Shown: piece after piece, positions 1 through 4,904 of the stretch | Numbering within the stretch: the first letter of the stretch is position 1 | Layout of the letters: the number at the start of each line of letters is the position of its first letter | Origin: UBA4655 sp964585575 | GTDB lineage: Bacteria > Planctomycetota > Planctomycetia > Pirellulales > UBA1268 | DNA: 6,707 nucleotides | Assembly (NCBI GenBank): GCA_964585575.1 | Contig: CAZPEM010000161.1 | Span: 1-6,707, forward strand | Direction: 5' to 3' | Translations under genes and position numbers: made by a program | Notes under the pieces: generated by a model | What the model was told of the DNA's origin: nothing | Database searches by the model: none | Seen by the model: only the letters and a program-made list of their open reading frames with translations

Positions 1-704
1 TTGTCCGACTCAGATTGGTGCGGATGATCGCCGCCGAGCACTCCCTCGGGAAGCCGGTCGGCGGCGGGGCCGAAGATGAGCTCGCGGTTTTCGAAAAGGC
101 TTTCCGGATCCTGGTCGAGCAGCCGCATCCGGCGCCTGCGAAACCAGAAGAAGGCCGCCACGGCGAGCATCGCGGCGGATACGGCCGCCACCGTGAGCCC
201 CCGCTCGGCCGAGTGGATCAGGGCGCCGATGCGATCGCCGAAGAGGTAGGAGAGGCCGAAGAAGCTGCCGATGACGATCGAGGCGCAGGTCAGGTCGGCG
301 AGCAGGAACCAGCGATACTTGACCCGCAGAATGCCGGCCGTGAGATAGAACGGGCTGCGAAGCCCGACGAGGAACCTCGCCACGAAAAACGCCTTGATGC
401 CGTGTTTCTTGATGAGCCGCTCGATCGTCTGTTCCCGTTCGGCCGTCAGGAATCCGGACCACCAGGGATGCTCCTTGAGCACCTTGGCCCCGAAAAAATA
501 GCCGATCCCGTACATCAGGCTGTCGCCGAGCACCGCCCCGAGCAGGCAGGCGGGAAGCGCGTAGTACCAGTGGAGCGCCCCGGTGCGGCTGGCGACGCCG
601 GCGGCCACGATCGGAACCTCCTCCGGCACGGGCAGACCGATGCCTGTGAGCGTCAAAAAGAGCACGATGCCGAGGTAGGAACCCCGCTCGAACCATTCGA
701 TCAT
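1..704 (-). CDS. DedA-family (SNARE-associated) integral membrane protein, C-terminus beyond window
   Basis: The frame from ATG 704-702 stays open to base 3, giving 234 visible residues (MIEWFERGSYLG...) with no stop before the window edge. Family features are visible: an early glutamate/proline motif (GLPVPEEVP, residues 23-31), then FFVARFLVGLRSP (106-118) followed by LTAG (121-124), which corresponds to the DedA arginine signature. Hydrophobic stretches lie near 10-27, 48-72, 131-155 and 168-188, and a charged cytosolic-looking tail follows. DedA proteins are inner-membrane proteins tied to lipid (undecaprenyl-phosphate or phospholipid) translocation and to proton-motive-force-dependent envelope homeostasis; the substrate here cannot be told. 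The proline usual in RFxPGxR is Val113 here. The start was chosen because the hydrophobic N-terminus follows at once; no clear Shine-Dalgarno sequence precedes it. The gene is divergent from the apbE-like gene, 92 bp away. Confidence 0.88.
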   Translation of the reverse strand, partial: MIEWFERGSYLGIVLFLTLTGIGLPVPEEVPIVAAGVASRTGALHWYYALPACLLGAVLGDSLMYGIGYFFGAKVLKEHPWWSGFLTAEREQTIERLIKKHGIKAFFVARFLVGLRSPFYLTAGILRVKYRWFLLADLTCASIVIGSFFGLSYLFGDRIGALIHSAERGLTVAAVSAAMLAVAAFFWFRRRRMRLLDQDPESLFENRELIFGPAADRLPEGVLGGDHPHQSESD

Positions 705-762
705 GGAAGACTGGGGATCGCGCCGTCGAAATCGGGTTCGGAAAGAGCCGCCATGGGCCGAG

Positions 763-768
763 ATTGTA
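763..768 (-). promoter_or_regulatory. Candidate -10 element for the DedA gene
   Basis: On the minus strand this hexamer reads TACAAT, five of six matches to TATAAT. It would place the start near 756 and leave a leader of about 50 nt before the ATG at 704. The -35 position 16 bp upstream reads AGCATA, which is poor, so this is only a suggestion from position and -10 match. Confidence 0.3.
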
Positions 769-790
769 GCCGACAGCGGCAGCGTATGCT
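764..790 (+). promoter_or_regulatory. Candidate promoter of the apbE-like gene, possibly leaderless
   Basis: TTGTAG (764-769), a 15-bp spacer and TATGCT (785-790) resemble a weak sigma-70-type promoter. The -10 ends six bases before the ATG at 797, so transcription would begin at or next to the start codon and the mRNA would be nearly leaderless. The G-run 792-796 between them is too close to the ATG for a normal Shine-Dalgarno sequence. The hexamers coincide with the -35/-10 region proposed for the divergent DedA gene. Confidence 0.25.
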
Positions 791-796
791 CGGGGG

Positions 797-1867
797 ATGC
801 CGCCTCCGCCGCTGAATCCGCCCGATGACGCCCCCGGGACGGCCCGCGAGACGGGCGAGTCGGGTTCCGAGCTGCACGCGATTCGCGTGGGCCGAACGGC
901 CATGGCATGCCGTTTCGAGATGGTCTTCAACGCCGGCGAGCATGCCGACGCGACCACGCACGCGATCGAGGCGCTCGACCTGATCGACGCCATCGAGGCG
1001 AGGCTCACGGTGTACCGCGACGACAGCGACATGGCGAGAATCAACCGGATGGCGCATTCGGGGCCCTGCCCGGTGGACGAGGAGCTTTTTTCGCTGCTGC
1101 TGCAGTGTCGCGATCTGCATGCAAAAACGGCAGGAGGCTTCGACATCGCCGTCGGAACGCTCCTGCGAACCTGGGGCTTCCATCAGCGCCGGGGCCGCAT
1201 GCCCGATGCGGACTCGCTCGCCGCCGCGATCGATCGCAGCGGCATGCGGCACGTGGTTCTCGACGAAACGGCGAGAACCGTGCGATTCGCCCGGGACGGG
1301 ATCGAACTCAACCTCGGGGCGATCGGCAAGGGCCATGCGGTGGACCGGGCGGCGGAACTCCTGGCGAACCGGCTCGGCGGCGGATCGTTTCTCATCCATG
1401 GCGGGCAGAGCAGCGTCCGCGCGACGGGACACCAGGCGACCCTCTCGGCATCGAGCGGCTGGCGGGTCGGAATCGTCCACCCGCTGCGTCCCGACCGCCG
1501 GCTCGGGACGGTGCGGCTCGTGAACCGGGCGATCGGCACGAGCGGATCGGGAACCCAATTCTTCGTGGATCGCGGTCGCAGGCTCGGCCACATCCTCGAC
1601 CCACGTCGCGGAGTTCCCGCCGAGGGCGTGCTCTCCGCGACCGTCATCGCCCCCACCGCCGCCGAAGCCGACTCGCTCGCGACCGCGCTCTACGTGCTCG
1701 GGCCGGAGGGGCTCGGCACGATCGCCCCCCGCGGCGGAGAAGTCGCCGCAGTGCTCGTCGTCCCGGCGAGGTCGTCGGCGACCGTACGTCTCCTCACGGC
1801 CAACCTGGCGAACGAAACGCTCGACGTTCCCGGCGATGCACCGGTCGAACGGGTCGAGGCCGTCTGA
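797..1867 (+). CDS. apbE: ApbE-family FAD:protein FMN transferase
   Basis: 356 residues. ApbE enzymes move FMN from FAD onto a threonine or serine of a target flavoprotein (NqrB/C, RnfG/D and similar) in a Mg-dependent reaction. The motifs run in family order: MACRFEMVF (36-44, the usual start of the domain), YRDDSDMARIN (73-83), GGFDIAVGTLLRTWGF (113-128), LNLGAIGKGHAVD (171-183), FLIHGGQSS (198-206), HILDPR (265-270) and the metal-site segment ADSLATAL (291-298, with Asp292 and Thr296). The common GG-D/E motif is GGQSS here. The first 35 residues are Pro/Gly-rich with no signal peptide or lipobox, unlike many exported ApbE proteins, so the enzyme may be cytosolic or the true start may lie downstream (Val31 GTG or Met36). 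No flavinylation-target protein is visible in the window. The family call is firm; the target is unknown. Confidence 0.93.
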   Translation: MPPPPLNPPDDAPGTARETGESGSELHAIRVGRTAMACRFEMVFNAGEHADATTHAIEALDLIDAIEARLTVYRDDSDMARINRMAHSGPCPVDEELFSLLLQCRDLHAKTAGGFDIAVGTLLRTWGFHQRRGRMPDADSLAAAIDRSGMRHVVLDETARTVRFARDGIELNLGAIGKGHAVDRAAELLANRLGGGSFLIHGGQSSVRATGHQATLSASSGWRVGIVHPLRPDRRLGTVRLVNRAIGTSGSGTQFFVDRGRRLGHILDPRRGVPAEGVLSATVIAPTAAEADSLATALYVLGPEGLGTIAPRGGEVAAVLVVPARSSATVRLLTANLANETLDVPGDAPVERVEAV

Positions 1868-1902
1868 GTTTGGCCGGCCGTTCGGTCCGATCGTGACGGC
1901 TG

Positions 1903-1943
1903 GGCCGGTCGTGCGGGCCACCGGCCGCCTCGTGGCACTTTTT
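1903..1943 (+). terminator. Weak hairpin plus T-run after the apbE-like gene
   Basis: GGCCGGT (1903-1909) pairs with ACCGGCC (1920-1926) around a 10-nt loop, and five T lie at 1939-1943. The T-run is 12 nt beyond the stem, too far for a textbook intrinsic terminator, so this may only attenuate or be chance in GC-rich DNA. Nothing else is seen in the 165-bp spacer 1868-2032 apart from the Shine-Dalgarno sequence of the next gene. Confidence 0.22.
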
Positions 1944-2032
1944 GACGGCTGCGAAGACTTTGCGGGCCGGTTTCCCTGGCGTAGGAACCATCAGGGCTTC
2001 GGCGTGCTCCCGGAGACCATTGGAGGCAGGCG

Positions 2033-3265
2033 ATGCGTACGACAGGCCGCGTGCTCGTGATCGATGACGACCGGCGACGCGCCTCGCAGACCGCCCAGTG
2101 GCTCTGCGGGGCGGGATGGCATTCGAGCGCCGTGGGCGATGCCGCCTCGGCGATGAGCATGCTCGCCCGCGAACGGTTCGACGTGTGCGCCGTCGACGCC
2201 GCCCTGCCCCACGGTGGAAGGTCGATCATCGCGGCTGTTCGCGGCCGCTGGCCCGCCGTCGGCATCGTGGCGATGGTGGATGCCACCGCTTCCGCGACGG
2301 TTGCGATCGATGCCATCCGCCACGGGGCCGANNNNNNNNNNNNNNNNNNNNNNNNNNNNNNNNNNNNNNNNNNNNNNNNNNNNNNNNNNNNNNNNNNNNN
2401 NNNNNNNNNNNNNNNNNNNNNNNNNNNNNNNGTGGCCTGCGGGGCCGTGTGCGAGACGCTGCTGGAAAGCGAGCTCTTCGGCCATGTGGCCGGTGCGTTC
2501 ACCGGCGCGAACATCGACCGCGAGGGTCGATTCCTTCTCGCGGACGGCGGCACGCTCTTCCTCGACGAGATCGCCACGGCGTCGGCCGCGATGCAGGTGA
2601 AGCTGCTGCGGGCGCTCCAGGAGCGGCGGTTCGAGCCGGTCGGCTCGGGAGCGACACGAGAGGTCGACGTTCGCGTGATCCTCGCGACGCACGAGCGGCT
2701 CTCCGAGCGGGTGGCCGACGGCCGCTTCCGCGAGGATCTCTTCTGGCGAATCAACGCGATCGCCGTCGAGCTTCCTCCACTCCGCGAGCGGCCGCACGAC
2801 ATCCCGGCGCTGGCGGGGGCGTTCCTCTCGCAGGCGTCGGCGGAGGCTTCGCGTCGGGTCGTCGGGTTCACCGACGCGGCGATCGACCGGCTGCTCTCCC
2901 ATGCCTGGCCCGGCAACATCCGCGAGTTGAGACATACCGTCGAGCGGGCCGTGCTCCTCGGTGACGGCCCCTTGATCGATGCTCCGGATCTGTCGGTTTC
3001 CGTCCCGCCCGCCACGCGTTCCTTTGCGGCGGCCGCTCCCGTCGCCCGCTGTGAGGCCGGGCCGGCGCTCAAGGCGTCGCTGGCGGTGCCGGAGCGGCAG
3101 TTGATCCTGGAGGCTCTCGCGAGGCACGGCTGGTGCCGCCACGCGGCCGCCCGGGCCCTCGGGATCAACCGCACGTCGCTCTACAAGAAGTTCAAGCGTC
3201 TCGGGATCGATCCGGCGTCGCTCGGCCGGGCAACGCGGGACGCACAGGCCGGTTTTTCGGCTTGA
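2033..3265 (+). CDS. NtrC-type sigma-54-dependent response regulator, interrupted by an assembly gap
   Basis: The start is ATG 2033, with GGAGG at 2022-2026 and a 6-nt spacing. The N-terminus is a receiver domain: acidic DDD at 11-13, likely phospho-acceptor Asp55 (AVDAALP) and the helix ending RHGA at 99; codon 100 begins GA, so it is Asp or Glu as in GAxDYL. After the gap the AAA+ sigma-54 activator domain resumes: ESELFGH (145-151), GAFTGA (154-159) that contacts sigma-54, Walker B GGTLFLDEI (172-180), ATH (218-220), FREDLFWRIN (232-241) with arginine-finger candidates, PPLRER (248-253) and WPGNIREL (292-299). A Fis-type helix-turn-helix ends the protein (about 354-393, AARALGINRTSLYKKF). 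The Walker A motif is not visible. The Thr/Ser expected near position 83 is Asp, so the receiver may be atypical. No sensor kinase is present nearby. The protein would activate sigma-54 promoters from upstream sites. Confidence 0.93.
   Translation: MRTTGRVLVIDDDRRRASQTAQWLCGAGWHSSAVGDAASAMSMLARERFDVCAVDAALPHGGRSIIAAVRGRWPAVGIVAMVDATASATVAIDAIRHGAXXXXXXXXXXXXXXXXXXXXXXXXXXXXXXXXXXVACGAVCETLLESELFGHVAGAFTGANIDREGRFLLADGGTLFLDEIATASAAMQVKLLRALQERRFEPVGSGATREVDVRVILATHERLSERVADGRFREDLFWRINAIAVELPPLRERPHDIPALAGAFLSQASAEASRRVVGFTDAAIDRLLSHAWPGNIRELRHTVERAVLLGDGPLIDAPDLSVSVPPATRSFAAAAPVARCEAGPALKASLAVPERQLILEALARHGWCRHAAARALGINRTSLYKKFKRLGIDPASLGRATRDAQAGFSA
2332..2431. other. Assembly gap of 100 N inside the regulator gene
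   Basis: Exactly 100 undetermined bases, a length commonly used as a placeholder for a gap of unknown size. Reading frame happens to be kept across it: codon 134 begins at 2432. In NtrC-type proteins roughly 90-100 residues normally lie between the receiver's GAxDYL and the CaA...LESELFGH segment, but the gap supplies only about 34. The real missing DNA is therefore probably near 270-300 bp, and the true protein about 60 residues longer than the 410 implied here. Confidence 0.95.
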
Positions 3266-3355
3266 CCCCACCGCCCGTTCCCGTCAGTCTCCGACCCGAC
3301 GGGCCCGTGGTGGACGCGGGATGCCCCGTCGCCCGGCTTGGAATGGAGTCCAGTC

Positions 3356-3940
3356 ATGGTTGGCAATCGACGGCGTTTCCTCCCCATCACGGCCATCGCC
3401 CCGCTGCTCGTCCTGGCCGCTGCTATGGGATGCACGGGCGGCGGCGGCTCGGCGTCGATTTCGCAGGCAAAAGCCGCGATCCGCGACTTTCTCGAGGCGA
3501 TCAAGCGCGGGGACGACACCGCGGCTCGGGGCATGCTCACCCAGGTGGCACGGGCGAAGACCGAGGAAATGGGCCTGTCGATCGCCCCGCCCGTTCCGGC
3601 GACCGCGACCTATTCGATCCGCGACGGCGAGACGATCGACAAGGCCGGCGAGATCGTCCACGTTTCGACGACCTGGACCGACACTGATGCGGAGGGCTTC
3701 ACGACGACCGACGAGGTGGTCTGGGTGACGCGACTCGACCCCGAAGGGTGGCGGGTGGTCGGCATGGCGATGAAGGTCTTCGAAGACGCCCCCCCGCTGC
3801 TCCTCGACTTCGAGGACCCGGCCGACATGATCGCCAAGCAGCGGCAGGTGGCCATGGAGATCCAGCGGCGAGCCAAGGCGGCTGCCAAACCTCCCGCCGT
3901 ACGGACAGGCGCGGCCCAGCCGCCCAAGGCGGTCCAGTAG
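3356..3940 (+). CDS. Small predicted lipoprotein with possible NTF2-like domain, Tat-like signal
   Basis: 194 residues from ATG 3356, chosen because GGAG at 3345-3348 sits 7 nt upstream; an in-frame TTG at 3338 would add six residues and has no better support. The N-terminus is NRRRFLP followed by a hydrophobic stretch and AAAMGC, giving a lipobox-like cleavage before Cys26. The RRxFL pattern suggests export by the twin-arginine route. Residues about 35-145 begin with a helix (AAIRDFLEAIKRGD) and end in beta-rich segments (EIVHVSTTW, TTTDEVVWVTRLD, GWRVVGMAMKV). This layout is typical of NTF2/SnoaL-like folds in planctomycete lipoproteins, but no catalytic signature is seen. The tail (165-194) is basic and Ala/Pro-rich. 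It lies 90 bp after the sigma-54 regulator on the same strand and could be co-transcribed with it. Function unknown. Confidence 0.82.
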   Translation: MVGNRRRFLPITAIAPLLVLAAAMGCTGGGGSASISQAKAAIRDFLEAIKRGDDTAARGMLTQVARAKTEEMGLSIAPPVPATATYSIRDGETIDKAGEIVHVSTTWTDTDAEGFTTTDEVVWVTRLDPEGWRVVGMAMKVFEDAPPLLLDFEDPADMIAKQRQVAMEIQRRAKAAAKPPAVRTGAAQPPKAVQ

Positions 3941-3957
3941 GAGCTGACCGTTCCCCC

Positions 3958-3986
3958 GGTTCTCCGTCCCGGCGGAGGGAAGAACC
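3958..3986. promoter_or_regulatory. Inverted repeat: candidate enhancer (activator) site or lipoprotein-gene terminator
   Basis: GGTTCT (3958-3963) and AGAACC (3981-3986) are exact inverted arms. Inside, CTCCG (3962-3966) and CGGAG (3973-3977) can also pair around TCCCGG. The repeat starts 17 nt after the lipoprotein stop codon, and no T-run follows, so it is a poor intrinsic terminator. Its centre lies about 115 bp upstream of the start predicted from the sigma-54-like promoter at 4060-4076, a normal distance for an enhancer-binding-protein site. Both readings remain open. Confidence 0.35.
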
Positions 3987-4059
3987 CGGCAATTTCGAGG
4001 GAATTCCGCCCAGTAACTGCGTTATTTCAGCCAAAAACACAGCCTGGTGGTCTGGGTGG

Positions 4060-4076
4060 TTGGCGGCGCGATTGCT
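4060..4076 (+). promoter_or_regulatory. Candidate sigma-54 (-24/-12) promoter of the Cys/His-rich gene
   Basis: The sequence is TTGGC, seven bases, TTGCT. GG (4062-4063) and GC (4074-4075) are separated by exactly 10 bp, as sigma-54 requires, and both conserved blocks match the YTGGCACG-N4-TTGCW consensus apart from three bases (4065-4067). The start would fall near 4087, leaving a leader of about 109 nt. A sigma-54 activator gene lies two genes upstream. A near-direct repeat (CTGGTGGT, CTGGGTGGT at 4044-4060) abuts it. Confidence 0.5.
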
Positions 4077-4083
4077 GCCTGCG

Positions 4084-4111
4084 TTGACTTGCGCGACTCA
4101 ACTGGTAGCAT
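4084..4111 (+). promoter_or_regulatory. Alternative sigma-70-type promoter of the Cys/His-rich gene
   Basis: TTGACT (4084-4089), a 16-bp spacer and TAGCAT (4106-4111) match the consensus at five and four of six positions. The start would be near 4118, with a leader of about 78 nt. It overlaps the start region of the sigma-54-like promoter, so one of the two may be spurious or both may be used under different conditions. Confidence 0.35.
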
Positions 4112-4122
4112 CTTGACCAGTT
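4100..4122. repeat. Inverted repeat over the candidate -10 box
   Basis: AACTGGT (4100-4106) and ACCAGTT (4116-4122) are perfect 7-base arms separated by 9 bases. The repeat covers the TAGCAT hexamer and the predicted starts, so it could be a repressor operator or form a hairpin in the leader of the longer transcript. Confidence 0.4.
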
Positions 4123-4195
4123 TTACCCCAGTTGTTGCCAGGATGGCGAATGGTGGCAAGGCAGCCGGAAGCCCCCCTCCCGAGGAGATGAGTGA

Positions 4196-4756
4196 ATGAA
4201 ACGGTTCGTTGGACTGACCTTCGTGATGTTTCTTGCTGTCGCTTTTGGCAGCTCGGTTGTCGAGGCCGGATGCAAGCACCGTCGTCACTTCGGTCATGGC
4301 TGCCACGCCGGCAGCTGCGAAACGGTGGTTTGTGAATCGGCACCGGTGGTCCATGAGTGTGCGGTCGCGGTCAAGGAGTGCGTGGTCGAGGAGTCCGCTC
4401 CGAGCCACTGTGAGCCCGCTCCGAGCCATTGCGGCCACCGCCGTCACCGTTGCGGCCTCTTTGGCCACAAGCGGCTTGGTCACCACCGGCATCATGCCCA
4501 CTCGTCCTGCGAACCGGTCGCCCAGTCGTGCGGTTCGTGTGGCGGCGAGACGGTTGTCAAGTCGTCGTCGGCCTGTGCCAGCGGCGACTGCAACGGCGGC
4601 GAGGTGGTGACCAGCGGCGCAGTCGTCACGAGAGAGGCCGCCCCGGCCGGCACCGAGGTGATCAAGGAAGGCAGGCCGACCCCGGCAGCCCCTGCAGCCC
4701 CTGCGGCTCCGGCGGCTCCGGCGGCCCCGAAGGCTCCGGCCACGACCGGCACCTGA
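4196..4756 (+). CDS. Small exported Cys/His-rich protein with Ala-Pro tail
   Basis: 186 residues. ATG 4196 is preceded by GAGGAG (4182-4187) at 8 nt. A clear Sec signal peptide (KRF, then VGLTFVMFLAVAFGSS) ends at VEA, so cleavage is likely after Ala24. The mature part has 14 Cys and 15 His, mostly within residues 25-135, in short clusters such as GCKHRRHFGHGCH, APSHCEPAPSHCGHRRHRC and LGHHRHHAH. A low-complexity tail of repeated AAP units follows and ends in KAPATTGT. I recognise no named domain; small Cys-rich secreted proteins of this style are common in planctomycetes. The composition suggests metal binding or disulfide cross-linking in the periplasm or envelope, with the Ala-Pro tail as a flexible spacer. 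That function is inference. The gene has its own upstream region with candidate promoters and is followed by a strong terminator, so it looks monocistronic. Confidence 0.85.
   Translation: MKRFVGLTFVMFLAVAFGSSVVEAGCKHRRHFGHGCHAGSCETVVCESAPVVHECAVAVKECVVEESAPSHCEPAPSHCGHRRHRCGLFGHKRLGHHRHHAHSSCEPVAQSCGSCGGETVVKSSSACASGDCNGGEVVTSGAVVTREAAPAGTEVIKEGRPTPAAPAAPAAPAAPAAPKAPATTGT
4395..4436 (+). repeat. Two-copy 21-bp direct repeat within the Cys/His-rich gene
   Basis: CCGCTCCGAGCCA occurs at 4395-4407 and again at 4416-4428, a 21-bp period. It encodes APSHCEP followed by APSHCGH, a seven-residue repeat carrying one His-Cys pair per unit. It looks like a recent internal duplication. Confidence 0.75.
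4685..4729 (+). repeat. Five 9-bp units encoding Ala-Ala-Pro
   Basis: Five consecutive nine-base units (first GCAGCCCCT, last GCGGCCCCG) encode AAP five times in the C-terminal tail. Neighbouring units are identical or differ at third codon positions, so copy number could change by slippage without breaking the frame. Confidence 0.85.
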
Positions 4757-4784
4757 CCCGCGGTTTTCCGATCGATGAAACCAA

Positions 4785-4812
4785 GAAGGGCCCTCCGAAA
4801 GGAGGGCCCTTC
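4785..4812. terminator. Strong hairpin terminator shared by two convergent genes
   Basis: GAAGGGCCCTCC (4785-4796) and GGAGGGCCCTTC (4801-4812) form a perfect 12-bp stem closed by a GAAA tetraloop. It starts 28 nt after the stop of the Cys/His-rich gene. On the plus strand GCTTTGTCT follows, and on the minus strand TTGGTTTC follows, so both T-tracts are short and interrupted. It lies between convergent genes and probably ends both transcripts. Confidence 0.8.
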
Positions 4813-4841
4813 GCTTTGTCTGGCTGATCCTTCAAGGGCTT

Positions 4842-4869
4842 GCCGACCGATCGTCACCCCACGGTCGGC
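4842..4869 (-). terminator. Second hairpin downstream of the AsmA-like gene
   Basis: GCCGACCG (4842-4849) and CGGTCGGC (4862-4869) pair perfectly around a 12-nt loop, 28 nt past the stop codon of the minus-strand gene. No T-run follows, so it may protect the 3' end or help the stronger hairpin at 4785-4812 rather than terminate alone. Confidence 0.35.
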
Positions 4870-4872
4870 CGG

Positions 4873-4904
4873 CACGGCCGCAGGTCACGGCCGCAGGTCA
4901 CGGC
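4873..4904. repeat. 13-bp tandem repeat across the AsmA-like gene's stop codon
   Basis: CACGGCCGCAGGT occurs at 4873-4885 and 4886-4898, followed by a partial copy CACGGC (4899-4904). The stop codon (TCA at 4898-4900 on the plus strand) spans a unit junction. Confidence 0.85.

Noticed and set aside
701..1921. Long minus-strand frame opposite the apbE-like gene (also a minus frame at 10-1146)
   Set aside because: Both are low-complexity Arg-rich translations with no recognisable motif, overlapping genes that have clear family signatures.
1933..1948. TGGCAC upstream of the regulator as a sigma-54 promoter
   Set aside because: The -24 block fits, but GG is followed after 10 bp by CG rather than GC and no TTGC block is present at the right place.
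1991..3271. 426-codon minus-strand frame opposite the regulator
   Set aside because: It crosses the N gap and mirrors the plus-strand NtrC-type gene; no domain is recognisable.
3280..3303. Inverted repeat CCCGTC-N12-GACGGG after the regulator gene as a terminator
   Set aside because: Only six base pairs, a 12-nt loop and no T-run; expected by chance in GC-rich DNA.
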